Below, piece by piece: positions 18,603 to 27,483 of a stretch of DNA of 64,000 nucleotides. The position numbers were made by a program, and so were the translations under genes. The stretch is from Dyadobacter linearis (GTDB taxonomy: Bacteria; Bacteroidota; Bacteroidia; Cytophagales; Spirosomataceae). Each line of letters opens with the position of its first letter. The first letter of the stretch is position 1. The notes under the pieces were generated by a model. That model was not told the origin of the DNA. It did not search any database and saw only the letters and a program-made list of their open reading frames with translations. The DNA lies in assembly GCF_907165045.1 (NCBI RefSeq), contig NZ_CAJRAU010000001.1, positions 124,001 to 188,000 of the forward strand, written 5' to 3'.

Positions 18603-20609
18603 ATGGCTAAGTCAGCGGATAAGAAAAAAACAGAATCAGCGAGCGATCTCCCCGACAACGGAATTCAGAAGGGCGAAGTGCAGGAGCTGAATGCGGTCGA
18701 AACCATTAGCCGTTTTACAGATTTTGATATTCATCTTTTTCGGCAGGGAAAACACTTTAAACTGTACGATAAGCTGGGTTCTCACGTGATGGAGTTCAAA
18801 GGCGTTACTGGTACGTACTTCGCCGTTTGGGCCCCCAATGCAACCGCGGTTTCCGTTACAGGGAATTTCAATGGCTGGAACCACTCGTCGCATCCGCTTG
18901 CCGCCCGCTGGGACAGCTCGGGCATCTGGGAAGGCTGGATCCCCAATATTGGTGTCGGAGAAGTTTACAAATACTTTATTATTTCCCAAAACGGTGATCA
19001 CCTGGAAAAGTCGGATCCGTTTGCATTGTGGTGCGAGCTGGCGCCTAAAACGGCTTCTATTGTCTGGGATACCTGGTACGAATGGGAAGATTCGGAATGG
19101 ATGAAAGTCCGCAAGGACAAAAACAAGCTGAATGCGCCTATTTCTGTGTACGAAGTTCACCTGGGCTCGTGGCAGCGCGATCCTTCCGACCCGGAACGCT
19201 ACATGACCTACAAGGAAATAGCTGCGGGACTGGTACCTTATGTAAAGGAAATGGGCTTTACGCACGTGGAGCTGATGCCGGTTATGGAGCATCCCTATGC
19301 GCCTTCGTGGGGTTATCAGATCACGGGCTACTTTTCGTGCGCGTCGCGAATGGGTACCCCGCAGGAGCTGATGTACCTGATCGACCAGCTGCACCAGGCG
19401 GGTATCGGCGTTTACATAGACTGGGTCCCCTCCCACTTTCCAGGCGACCAGCACGGACTTTTCCGTTTTGACGGTACTGCGCTTTACGAGCACGAGGATC
19501 CGAGAAAAGGCTACCACCCCGATTGGAAAAGCTATATATTCAATTACGGAAGAAATGAAGTACGCTCGTTCCTGATCAGCAATGCGCTGTTCTGGCTTGA
19601 CAGATATCATACCGACGGGTTACGGGTGGATGCAGTTGCTTCGATGCTTTATCTTGATTATTCCAGAAAGCACGGGGAATGGATCCCGAATGAATTTGGC
19701 GGAAGGGAAAACCTGGAAGCAATTTCGCTGCTGCGCGATATGAACGTCGCCGCATATACTGCATTCCCTGATATTCAGACGATTGCAGAAGAATCCACGG
19801 CATTTCCAGGCGTTTCGCGTCCGGTATTTGTAGGCGGGTTGGGTTTTGGAATGAAATGGATGATGGGCTGGATGAACGATACTTTGAAGTATTTCCAGAA
19901 AGACCCGAATTTCAGAAAGTGGCATCAGGACCAGCTTACATTCAGTCTGGTATATTCATTTTCTGAAAACTTCATGCTGCCGCTTTCCCACGATGAAGTG
20001 GTTTATGGTAAAAAGTCGCTGATCAATAAAATGCCCGGCGACGAGTGGCAGAAATTTGCAAATCTGAGGCTGATGTTCAGCTACATGTTCACGCACCCGG
20101 GCACCAAGCTGGTATTTATGGGTGGTGAATTTGGCCAGACTTCCGAATGGAATTTTCAGCAGAGCCTGGACTGGCATTTACTGGAACTCGCGCCACACCA
20201 GGGAGCGAAGGAATGCTTCAAAAGTCTGAACGCGCTTTATAAAGAAGAATCTGCATTATTTGACTTCTCATTCTCGGCCGAAGGTTTTGAGTGGATTGAT
20301 ACGCAAGACCGCGAGAATTCGGTACTGATATATGCCCGGAAAGCATTTGACCCGTCGCAAAACCTGATCATCATATTGAATCTCACGCCGGTTCCCCGGA
20401 AAGGATACCGGGTAGGTGTGCTGACGGAGGGCGACTGGCAGGAGATATTCAATTCCGATGCGGAGGCATTCGGGGGCAGCGGAATTATTAATTATCATCC
20501 AGTTCCGTCTGAGGAGCACCGGTGGCATGGCCGGGCACAATCGCTTATTCTTGACCTGCCGCCGATGGGCGCAATTGTTTTGAAAAAGGTTTCCAAAGCC
20601 TTAAAGTAA
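18603..20609 (+). CDS. glgB: 1,4-alpha-glucan (glycogen) branching enzyme, GH13
   Basis: Transfers alpha-1,4 chains to alpha-1,6 branch points during glycogen synthesis. The 668-aa chain has a basic/acidic leader of about 40 residues, a CBM48 domain (YFAVWAPNATAVSVTGNFNG), then the GH13 barrel: YEVHLGSWQRDP, ELMPVMEHPYAPSWGYQITG, DWVPSHFPGD, DGLRVDAVASMLYLDY with nucleophile Asp343, TIAEESTAFPG with the acid/base glutamate near 396, and LPLSHDEVVYGKKSL with the third acid near 463. A C-terminal all-beta domain follows. Length and motifs fit GlgB. No glgA or glgC is seen in the window; a strong terminator follows, so it is a single-gene unit. Confidence 0.97.
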   Translation: MAKSADKKKTESASDLPDNGIQKGEVQELNAVETISRFTDFDIHLFRQGKHFKLYDKLGSHVMEFKGVTGTYFAVWAPNATAVSVTGNFNGWNHSSHPLAARWDSSGIWEGWIPNIGVGEVYKYFIISQNGDHLEKSDPFALWCELAPKTASIVWDTWYEWEDSEWMKVRKDKNKLNAPISVYEVHLGSWQRDPSDPERYMTYKEIAAGLVPYVKEMGFTHVELMPVMEHPYAPSWGYQITGYFSCASRMGTPQELMYLIDQLHQAGIGVYIDWVPSHFPGDQHGLFRFDGTALYEHEDPRKGYHPDWKSYIFNYGRNEVRSFLISNALFWLDRYHTDGLRVDAVASMLYLDYSRKHGEWIPNEFGGRENLEAISLLRDMNVAAYTAFPDIQTIAEESTAFPGVSRPVFVGGLGFGMKWMMGWMNDTLKYFQKDPNFRKWHQDQLTFSLVYSFSENFMLPLSHDEVVYGKKSLINKMPGDEWQKFANLRLMFSYMFTHPGTKLVFMGGEFGQTSEWNFQQSLDWHLLELAPHQGAKECFKSLNALYKEESALFDFSFSAEGFEWIDTQDRENSVLIYARKAFDPSQNLIIILNLTPVPRKGYRVGVLTEGDWQEIFNSDAEAFGGSGIINYHPVPSEEHRWHGRAQSLILDLPPMGAIVLKKVSKALK

Positions 20610-20644
20610 TTGTATTGCCTGTAACCGACCGCGTTATTTTTCTC

Positions 20645-20678
20645 AGGGCAGAGATTCTGATCTCTGCCTTATTTTTTT
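20645..20678 (+). terminator. Rho-independent terminator of glgB
   Basis: Stem GGCAGAGAT (20647-20655) with ATCTCTGCC (20660-20668), loop TCTG, extended by two outer pairs and followed by TTATTTTTTT. Confidence 0.92.
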
Positions 20679-20689
20679 GCACATTTTTT

Positions 20690-20697
20690 TACCTTTG
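20690..20697 (+). promoter_or_regulatory. Candidate -7 promoter element for the 20721 gene
   Basis: TACCTTTG followed by C, a full match to TAnnTTTGC, 23 bp before the ATG and directly after the glgB terminator. The position of the -33 box overlaps the terminator and is not a clear TTTG. Confidence 0.55.
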
Positions 20698-20720
20698 CCC
20701 ATCACATCATTAAGAAACAG

Positions 20721-21404
20721 ATGAAGCGTTTTCGGTTAATAGTACTTTTTGTGTTTTTGGGAACAGTGTCCGGGTATGGTCAAAGTCTGTCGCGCGTTAC
20801 TTCTGGTATTGATATGGGGCTCGGCTACAAGGACGAAGCCTGGGTACCTGCAATCACCTACCATCAGGAATTAAGTCTCAGTAATTTCTCGTGGTTCAGG
20901 ATCGGCTGGGGCGTGCGGACGTGGGGTTACTATGCCGGAAAAACCAATCTTGTACCAAAAAGCAATGCATTTTCCGACGACACGCTCAAATTTGGTCGGG
21001 TTACTGCCAACGGAGCAAGCGTTTTGTTTGGTCTTAATGTGCGGGTATGGAAACTGGATATCGGCGCGAATACGGATGTTATCGGTATCGCATTCGGAAC
21101 ACGGAGAAGCGGACTTTACAGCAAATCTACATTCTATGAAGGCGAAGGCCGGGACTATTACAATGCTTATATCGACAGCAACCCGGCTACACTGAACGCA
21201 TTCCCGCTCCTTTTGGACAAGCAAAATGGCCAGTCGGAAGTTTACCTCCGTTACTGGATCACTGACAGGATCGGTGTGAAATTATCATATGTACACGGCA
21301 GGCTCACCTACGCGACGGCCGAGAAGCTTGACAATGGACAGAAACGGTTCTCTACATCTTACGGCGTTCCTTCCGTAGCAATTTCTTTCCCATTATATAA
21401 TTGA
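20721..21404 (+). CDS. Predicted outer-membrane beta-barrel protein, unknown function
   Basis: A 227-aa protein with signal peptide MKRFRLIVLFVFLGTVSGYG, cut near YGQS. The mature chain is rich in alternating aromatic/polar strands: TSGIDMGLGYKDEAWVPAI, SNFSWFRIGWGVRTWGYYAG, VRVWKLDIGANTDVIGIAFG, QSEVYLRYWITDRIGVKLSY and a C-terminal VPSVAISFPLYN ending in a near-terminal aromatic, which fits a small eight-stranded barrel. No family recognised. It lies 12 bp before a NUDIX hydrolase gene and probably shares its transcript, with its own promoter after the glgB terminator. Confidence 0.75.
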   Translation: MKRFRLIVLFVFLGTVSGYGQSLSRVTSGIDMGLGYKDEAWVPAITYHQELSLSNFSWFRIGWGVRTWGYYAGKTNLVPKSNAFSDDTLKFGRVTANGASVLFGLNVRVWKLDIGANTDVIGIAFGTRRSGLYSKSTFYEGEGRDYYNAYIDSNPATLNAFPLLLDKQNGQSEVYLRYWITDRIGVKLSYVHGRLTYATAEKLDNGQKRFSTSYGVPSVAISFPLYN

Positions 21405-21416
21405 TTTTGAACTGGA

Positions 21417-22088
21417 ATGGCTGAGCTGCTGGTAGAATCGCACAAATACAATCTCTGGAAAAACAAGCTCGAAAAGAACGGACTGGACATTCACCGGGTA
21501 GATGAACTTTACACCCGCAGAAACGGGCACGGTGACGTACTTTTTTCGCTACTATATACCGATGCAACGACGCCGGAAGGAAACAAGATACCGCCGCTCT
21601 GCTTTCTGAAAGGTGAAGTGGTAAGTGTGCTGATTTGTTTTATTGATTCGGTTTCCCGCGAAAAATACCTCCTGCTGGTCCAGCAAAGAAGGATCTGCGA
21701 CGGTTCCATGACTTTTGAGCATCCGGCAGGAATGCTGGATAGTGAAAGCGACGCGGCGGCTGTGGCAGCCAGGGAAGTATTTGAAGAAACGGGCATACTT
21801 GTGATCGCAGACAAGCTGATTAGTGTCAATAAAGACCCGTTTTACCCCTCTACCGGCACGAGCGACGAAGCGATGTACATGTTCTATTGCGAGCTGGAAC
21901 TGAGCTCCGACGAAATACAATCGTACCATAATAAAACGCAGGGAATTATCTCGGAACATGAGTTCATCAGTACCTACGTAGTACCGTTTGCCGAAGGTCA
22001 CAAGCTGATTACCAACGTAAACGGCGTATTGCTGGACTATTTGTACCTGAAAGATGTGGGTGATTGGGAATTGCTGAAACAACTATAA
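21417..22088 (+). CDS. NUDIX hydrolase (ADP-sugar pyrophosphatase-like)
   Basis: A 223-aa cytoplasmic pyrophosphohydrolase. The NUDIX box is EHPAGMLDSESDAAAVAARE followed by VFEETGI (residues 101-127): the REVFEETG core is intact, but the position that normally carries the first box glutamate (G-x5-E) is Ser111, with Glu110 just before it. The arrangement PAGMLD and a long N-terminal extension (residues 1-60, binding-like) resemble ADP-ribose/ADP-sugar pyrophosphatases. Substrate not determinable. Starts 12 bp after the outer-membrane protein gene, so likely translationally linked or at least co-transcribed. Confidence 0.9.
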   Translation: MAELLVESHKYNLWKNKLEKNGLDIHRVDELYTRRNGHGDVLFSLLYTDATTPEGNKIPPLCFLKGEVVSVLICFIDSVSREKYLLLVQQRRICDGSMTFEHPAGMLDSESDAAAVAAREVFEETGILVIADKLISVNKDPFYPSTGTSDEAMYMFYCELELSSDEIQSYHNKTQGIISEHEFISTYVVPFAEGHKLITNVNGVLLDYLYLKDVGDWELLKQL

Positions 22089-22143
22089 ATACTGCCGGCC
22101 AGAAAATTTCTCGTTCAAAATGGCCAAAAATCAAAATAGGGGC

Positions 22144-22151
22144 TATATTTG
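22144..22151 (+). promoter_or_regulatory. Candidate -7 promoter element of tRNA-Arg
   Basis: TATATTTG followed by C fits TAnnTTTGC, 20 bp before the 5' end of the mature tRNA. The -33 region is poor. Confidence 0.6.
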
Positions 22152-22170
22152 CACCCCATTACCGAGAGAA

Positions 22171-22242
22171 GCACCCGTAGTTCAATGGATAGAATTGTGG
22201 TTTCCGGTACCACCGATAGGGGTTCGAATCCCTTCGGGTGCA
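22171..22242 (+). tRNA. tRNA-Arg, anticodon CCG
   Basis: A complete cloverleaf of 72 bases: acceptor GCACCCG/CGGGTGC with seven perfect pairs and discriminator A at 22242; D arm GTTC...GAAT; anticodon stem GTGGT/ACCAC with loop TTCCGGT giving anticodon CCG (reads CGG); a 4-base variable loop; T arm AGGGG-TTCGAAT-CCCTT. No CCA is encoded; CA follows. It has its own promoter-like element and a strong terminator downstream, so it is a single-tRNA transcript. Confidence 0.97.
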
Positions 22243-22266
22243 CATTGTAAACTATTGAAATCGAGC

Positions 22267-22304
22267 AAGTCCTGCAAATCAAGTGTTTGCAGGACTTCTT
22301 TTTT
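22267..22304 (+). terminator. Rho-independent terminator of tRNA-Arg
   Basis: A perfect 12-bp stem AAGTCCTGCAAA (22267-22278) with TTTGCAGGACTT (22286-22297), 7-base loop, followed by CTTTTTT. The sequence leading into it (TTGAAATCGA) recurs near 52478. Confidence 0.93.
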
Positions 22305-22384
22305 GAACGTATACCATTCAAACACTCTAAAAATCGCAATGCTCTGATGCGTGATTCGGTGAGTCAATTTCGCTGGGATTTGCG

Positions 22385-23157
22385 CTATATCTGAGAGGCT
22401 GAAATGGAAAATATCTCCATGGGTTTACTTCGGCCTTTCAGCAGGTTCTCTCCAACCGATCTCATCTCGTATATGGCCGGAAGATGAAGTATTTTAGCCA
22501 GGTCCTCAGATACCAGCAGGTCGGCATCGAAATGGTTACAAAGTCCCTGGATCCTTGCCGAAGTGTTAAGCACGTCACCTGTAAAAATGATTTCCTTTTT
22601 CAGCGATCCGATTTCCCCGGCAGTCACCATCCCAAAATGCAACCCGGCTTTAAACGCCGGTAAAATTCCGAACTTGCGGTTGTATTTTTCCGCCTGTTGC
22701 TCCAAAGCGCTTTTCATAGCGAAGAAGCACTCAATACAATTATTATTTTTTAATCCGTCTTTCCGTTTCCAGCTTACAATCATCTCATCACCAGCGTATT
22801 GGTAGATTGTGCCCGCATAATCTATTACGGCAACTGAAAGGTCAAAGAAGTATTCTTTTAGCATTTCGAAGTATCTGACATGCCCAAGATTTTCTGCGAT
22901 TGTGGTCGAAGACTTCATATCCAGGAACATAAATATCCGATCTCCAGAACCCCGGTAATCATACCCATCATGAGGCCGGCAGCAGGGATGGCAAAAATGT
23001 TTGCTGCAAATTTGTAGTGGTTGCCTGTCGATGGATAGTGGTCCAGATCTCCAAGAATCCCTCTTTCCAGCATGCAATAAATCAGGCTGAAAATAAACCA
23101 CAATACTCCAAAAGGAATGACCCGGGCAACATCTCTTTTGGTTTTCGGTGACAGCAT
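22385..23157 (-). pseudogene. Broken membrane-anchored class III adenylate/guanylate cyclase
   Basis: Two reading frames make one damaged gene. The first, from ATG at 23157, encodes an N-terminal membrane part (RVIPFGVLWFIFSLIYCMLE, then FAANIFAIPAAGLMMGMITG) and stops at 22915 right after VLEIGYLCSWI. The second frame, overlapping from about 22940, carries the catalytic domain: RIFMFLDMKSSTTIAENLG with the first metal aspartate in FLD, YQYAGDEMIVSW with the second, and FKAGLHFGMVTAGEIG and FTGDVLNTSARIQGLC. Intact relatives have roughly 100 residues between these parts, so an internal deletion that also shifts the frame is inferred. The upstream TGA overlaps an ATG of the second frame (ATATGAAG), but restart there would lose the first metal aspartate. 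Confidence 0.82.
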
Positions 23158-23209
23158 AAATTAATGTGTAGTTTATTTTAATTTAAGCCATAAATATCTT
23201 TGGCGGCAG

Positions 23210-23881
23210 CTAGCTCGACGCCTTTTCCAGTAATTTCACAATACCCATAAAGTTCCTTGACCTGGCATGCTGCAATGCAGTAACCCCGTCTTTGTCCGGA
23301 ATATTGATATTGCACCCCGCGCCAATCAGGAGCTCAACGATTTCAATATGTTTTTTGCCACCATTTCCGAGAACAACCGCCTCCATCAACGCTGTCCAGC
23401 CCAGCCTGTTCACATGATCGATGGGAAAACCTTTGGTTGCAGTCAAGATCCTGACCACTTCCACGTGACCTCTTTCGCAGGCGGGAATCAGCGCAGTTCC
23501 GTTGTACCGGTTGAAAACATCAAAACGGGCTCCTTTACTTAAAAACAACTTCACAAATTCCGTTTGACCTGACGCGCCAGCCAGTAAAAAAGGACTGTCA
23601 AGCCGGTTGTCCTGCCGGTTCACATCGGCTCCGTGTGTGGTAAGCAGCCTGGCCATTTCCAGATCATTGGCTTCGGTGGCGATCAGCAGCAAAGACTTGC
23701 CATTTCCATCCTTCGTCTCTACATCCTTTCCCTTTTTCAATGCTGCCTCGACAATAGCGTATTGTTTATTTTTTACAGCTTCAATAATAGAGCTTGGTTG
23801 TTCAGGCTTATGGTCCATGTCAGTGGCTGATGAGCAGGAAGTCAAGAAAAGGAATGAAAATAAGAAGAGCAATTTTTCCAT
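23210..23881 (-). CDS. Ankyrin-repeat lipoprotein
   Basis: A 223-aa envelope protein with signal MEKLLFLFSFLFLTSC (lipobox LTSC, Cys16). It holds about five ankyrin repeats: SIIEAVKNKQYAIVEAALKK, NGKSLLLIATEANDLEMARL, LDSPFLLAGASGQTEFVKLF, GTALIPACERGHVEVVRIL, LGWTALMEAVVLG and a last repeat GVTALQHARSRNFMGIVKLL. Each shows the TPL-type start and hydrophobic helix pair. Ankyrin stacks bind partner proteins; in this position the partner would be periplasmic. No enzyme activity is expected. Separated by 52 bp from the cyclase pseudogene on the same strand, so it may have shared its transcript. Confidence 0.9.
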   Translation of the reverse strand: MEKLLFLFSFLFLTSCSSATDMDHKPEQPSSIIEAVKNKQYAIVEAALKKGKDVETKDGNGKSLLLIATEANDLEMARLLTTHGADVNRQDNRLDSPFLLAGASGQTEFVKLFLSKGARFDVFNRYNGTALIPACERGHVEVVRILTATKGFPIDHVNRLGWTALMEAVVLGNGGKKHIEIVELLIGAGCNINIPDKDGVTALQHARSRNFMGIVKLLEKASS

Positions 23882-23975
23882 GGTTTCAGTATACGATTTT
23901 CCCGTGATGTATCAATGATTTAACTGATAGTTTCAGGAGTAAATTCCCCGGCATACCGACTAAGCATACTCAATA

Positions 23976-24926
23976 TCAAGGCTTTATTTTAACTATTGTA
24001 GCATTGTACGCACCGAAGCAGCCTAACCCTCCTTCAATATTTGTGTAAACCAAGGCAGGCTCCACAAATGGATTGTCATTGTTGCCGCCGTCTTTCATGG
24101 ACTTGCTGAACTTGTGATAATTTTCATCCAGGTTCAGTACTTCAAACTGGATTTTGTTCAGCTTTGGGTTGGACCAGATATACTGCCTCTGACCATTTTG
24201 TTCAATATCCCCAAGCATGAAGGATCGTAGTGAAACGTCGTACACCGGTGAATCGAAGGTGATACCATCGAGATTGGTGTCTGTCAACAGATAATTTTCG
24301 TTGTTGTATACTCTTTTGTTTAAACGTCGGTTGAGGACAACCTGCCCGGTGGACGAATTGTATGAATAGCCGTTTGTTTCAAGTATTTCGAAATATCCCC
24401 GTAACGAATAGACGTTTTTTTCTCCCTTGATATCGTTCCAGGATGCTTTGAAGGTAACACTGGTGTCGCCTTTCCAGGGGTAGTCATAGACGGTATCAGC
24501 CGTATAGCTTTTGAAAGTCACCTGATTTTCAGGAACTGTACATGCTGCCTTCACAGTCCGTGAGGAATCGCTTACTACCAGATCGTACTTTTTGCCTGCC
24601 TCAATTTTGAACGAGCCGGCAGGTATCCGATAGCTAAATGAAGAATCGTTGTATGGGAGTTGGATCTGACCGGCGGCCCCGGAGAGTGTTACGGAAGCGT
24701 TTTTTATGTAAGTCGGCTCATAGGATGCAGGTCCGAACAACTTTTGCGATTCGGTAACCTTCACAATGATTTCTTCCGATTGCGGTGACAGATAACATTC
24801 GACGACCAGTTTGGATTCGGTCTTGGGCAATTTGCTTAGGTCCAGATCGCCCACCATCGTTTCGCAGCCGAATAAAACTGCGGCGCACGTTAATGCCAGG
24901 AGGTATTTTATGATGCGATTGCTCAT
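23976..24926 (-). CDS. DUF4249 lipoprotein, partner of a TonB receptor
   Basis: A 316-aa outer-membrane-associated lipoprotein. The ATG at 24926 (MSNRIIKYLLALTCAAVLFGC, lipobox LFGC) is preferred to an upstream TTG. The N-terminal half shows the DUF4249 pattern: KLVVECYLSPQSEEIIVKVT, NASVTLSGAAGQIQLPYND and KYDLVVSDSSRTVKAACTVP. The C-terminal segment NLDENYHKFSKSMKDGGNND, then PFVEPALVYTNIEGGLGCFG is the family's most conserved region. Members lie next to TonB-dependent receptors and are presumed to assist uptake. It starts 24 bp after the receptor's stop, so they are co-transcribed. Confidence 0.9.
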   Translation of the reverse strand: MSNRIIKYLLALTCAAVLFGCETMVGDLDLSKLPKTESKLVVECYLSPQSEEIIVKVTESQKLFGPASYEPTYIKNASVTLSGAAGQIQLPYNDSSFSYRIPAGSFKIEAGKKYDLVVSDSSRTVKAACTVPENQVTFKSYTADTVYDYPWKGDTSVTFKASWNDIKGEKNVYSLRGYFEILETNGYSYNSSTGQVVLNRRLNKRVYNNENYLLTDTNLDGITFDSPVYDVSLRSFMLGDIEQNGQRQYIWSNPKLNKIQFEVLNLDENYHKFSKSMKDGGNNDNPFVEPALVYTNIEGGLGCFGAYNATIVKIKP

Positions 24927-24950
24927 TGTATTTGGTCTCAATTACTTTGT

Positions 24951-27341
24951 TCAGAACTTGAAATTGTAGTTAAATGACGGCAGTACCGGAAACAGTGAAT
25001 AGCGTGTGAGCACATTCGTAGCGGTTCCGGTTTTCTCGTCGTGCTTTTTGCCGATATTATAGAAAAAAGGATTTTTCCGGTTGTAGGCATTATATAGCCC
25101 AAACTCCCAGGTACGTTCGTATCGTTTTTTCTTTTTATGAAATTGAATTGCGATGTCCATCCGGTGATAGGGCTCCGCCCGGAACGAATTCTTTTTGTCG
25201 TACTCGGATGTATTATTTCCGTAATTCCAGGGGTTGTTGAAGGCGGTATGGTAAGGGTTGCGGAATACCGTGAATTTGGAAACAGGCAGGGTAAGGGCAT
25301 TTCCGGTACCGTACACCCAGGTCGCAGAAAGTGTGATCCGCTTGTTGATTTCGTAAATTCCTACGACAGAGAGATCGTGCCGACGATCATAACGTGGGTA
25401 AAAGGTTTCTCCGAAATTAAGCTCAGGGAATTTCCATTGTGTCCAGGAAAGCGTGTAGCCAATCCAGCCCGACAGCTTTCCGGTCTTCTTCTGGACCATA
25501 AATTCCGCACCATACGACCAGCCTTTTCCTGCTGTCACATTATCTTCCCAGTTCAGTTCATTGGCATTTTCGCCTTCCAGGCTAATAAATGAGGAGCCTT
25601 CTTTATAGCTGATAATGTTGTTCATGTTTTTATAATAGCCTTCCAGCGTAAGCGAAATGCCGGGTGTGGCAAGATCTTTGGCCAGACCCACTGCAACCTG
25701 GCTCGACTGCTGTGGGGCAATCTTATCCGTGGTGGGAACCCATAAATCGGTAGGAAGTCCGAGTCCGGTATTGCTCAGCAGATGCACATACTGGTTCATG
25801 GTGGCATAGGACGCCTTTACAGAAAAATCGCGGGCAAGTTTCAGTGCTGCCGAAAATCTGGGTTCGGGGCGGATGTAAGTTTTCGAGCTGGTCTGAAAAG
25901 TACTTAATCGCAAACCGCCATTTAGTTTAAGCGCAGGAAAAGGCTGCCAGGTATCTTCGGCATAAATACCTGCTTCAATGGTATTGATCGGCCTGGCCTG
26001 CAAGTCGATGTCTTCGTCGGAAAAGTCTCCTTCAACCGCTAATGCGGACGGGACAAAGCGATGTGCTGTGGCCTGAGCGCCGAATTTTATGGAATGTTTG
26101 GCATTAGGATAATAATCGAAATCCGTTTTTAGTCCGAAGTCACGGATCAGACTATTGTATTTCAGACTGAAGATATCGGGATCTTTTCCTTCATTTTTTT
26201 CCTCCTGGTAAGCTGAAACCGCAAATTTGAAATGGCTGAAAATCAGGGATGTATTGACAAATAACTTTTGGTTGATCAAATGGTTCCAGCGTAATGTAGC
26301 TGTGGCATTACCCCAGTTGAGTCCCGATTTGTTTTCAGTACTGGCGCTTTTTTCTTTGACATGAAACCTATCCTGTCCAAAATAGCTGCTAATGTAAAGC
26401 TTGTCTTTTGCGCCAAAATCGTAATTCACCTTTGCATTGAGGTCGTAGAAGTAATAGCCGGGTTTTACCTTTCTGCTGCTACCCGCCTGTTGCTGGGCAA
26501 TCAGTGGAGCAGCCAGAACGTCAATATATGTACGTCTAGCTGAAATCAGGAAGGAAGATTTCTTCTTTGCCAATGGGCCTTCCAGCGTAAGCCTGGACGA
26601 TATCAGCCCAATGCCCCCTTCTCCATGAAGCTTATCTTTGGCCCCTTCTTTCATATTCATTTCCACCACGGAAGATAAACGTCCGCCATAGCGGGCTGGA
26701 AACCCACCTTTGGTAAGTTCCACACTTTTCAAAGCATCCCCGTTGAATACAGAAAAGAACCCGAAAAGATGGCTGGCATTGTATACCACTGCATCGTCCA
26801 GGATGATCAGGTTTTGGTCGGGTCCGCCGCCCCTGACGTAAAGGCCGGTTTGTCCTTCGGTACCCTTCTGAACGCCCGGCATGAGTTGCAGGACCCGGAT
26901 TACGTCTTTTTCACCCAAAAAAGCCGGGATTTTTTTGATCTGCGAAATTGGGACATCTATTTTACTCATTTGCACCGATTCGCTGACCTTCTCATCCAAT
27001 CGGTTGCCGGAGATAAGCACTTCATCAAGCTGGTTGACAGCCGGAAGTTCAACACTTAGCTCTACATTTTTTTGCGACGCAATCCGGAGGGTCTGTTTGT
27101 CAAAGCCAACAAAGGAGTAGGAAATGGTTACGGAATCGGATTTAGGAATTGTAAGAGAGTAAAACCCGTAGGTGTTGGTGACAGCACCGTAAGCAGAGTT
27201 CTCTACAAAAACATTTACGCCGGGCAATAATTCGCGGCTGCCTTTTTCGCGCACAAACCCGCTAATCGTAATTCGGTCCTGGGCAAAGCTTGAAATTGGG
27301 ATAAACAATAAAAGCACTACTGAATAGAGGGCATTGCGCAT
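24951..27341 (-). CDS. TonB-dependent receptor with carboxypeptidase-like N-terminal domain
   Basis: A 796-aa outer-membrane transporter. Signal peptide MRNALYSVVLLLFIPISSFA, then a CarboxypepD_reg domain (ISGFVREKGSRELLPGVNVF...YGFYSLTI), the plug (KDVIRVLQLMPGVQKGTEGQ, LYVRGGGPDQNLIILDDAVV, VELTKGGFPARYGGRLSSVV), and a barrel with typical strands ending VLPSFNYNFKF. It is shorter than SusC and lacks the SusC-type signature, matching the receptor type that pairs with DUF4249 lipoproteins. Operon: receptor then DUF4249. Ligand unknown. A promoter could not be assigned in the 142-bp upstream gap. Confidence 0.95.
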   Translation of the reverse strand: MRNALYSVVLLLFIPISSFAQDRITISGFVREKGSRELLPGVNVFVENSAYGAVTNTYGFYSLTIPKSDSVTISYSFVGFDKQTLRIASQKNVELSVELPAVNQLDEVLISGNRLDEKVSESVQMSKIDVPISQIKKIPAFLGEKDVIRVLQLMPGVQKGTEGQTGLYVRGGGPDQNLIILDDAVVYNASHLFGFFSVFNGDALKSVELTKGGFPARYGGRLSSVVEMNMKEGAKDKLHGEGGIGLISSRLTLEGPLAKKKSSFLISARRTYIDVLAAPLIAQQQAGSSRKVKPGYYFYDLNAKVNYDFGAKDKLYISSYFGQDRFHVKEKSASTENKSGLNWGNATATLRWNHLINQKLFVNTSLIFSHFKFAVSAYQEEKNEGKDPDIFSLKYNSLIRDFGLKTDFDYYPNAKHSIKFGAQATAHRFVPSALAVEGDFSDEDIDLQARPINTIEAGIYAEDTWQPFPALKLNGGLRLSTFQTSSKTYIRPEPRFSAALKLARDFSVKASYATMNQYVHLLSNTGLGLPTDLWVPTTDKIAPQQSSQVAVGLAKDLATPGISLTLEGYYKNMNNIISYKEGSSFISLEGENANELNWEDNVTAGKGWSYGAEFMVQKKTGKLSGWIGYTLSWTQWKFPELNFGETFYPRYDRRHDLSVVGIYEINKRITLSATWVYGTGNALTLPVSKFTVFRNPYHTAFNNPWNYGNNTSEYDKKNSFRAEPYHRMDIAIQFHKKKKRYERTWEFGLYNAYNRKNPFFYNIGKKHDEKTGTATNVLTRYSLFPVLPSFNYNFKF

Positions 27342-27483
27342 AGGTAAAATGGCTAGTTCAAAATTGCTAACGAGTAAGGATCATATCAGCTAGAGTTACG
27401 GGGGTGCTCTCCTGTAGACGTATACTACGCATATCCCGGAACTGTTGCAATACTTTGCACTTCTGGGCCATAAACTTCGGACA

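Noticed and set aside
18636..19610. 324-codon antisense frame inside glgB
   Set aside because: No recognisable domain, and glgB motifs on the other strand are unmistakable.
27418..27440. Imperfect palindrome around GTATAC before the 24951-27341 receptor gene
   Set aside because: The arms do not pair beyond the centre and no promoter elements could be aligned with it.
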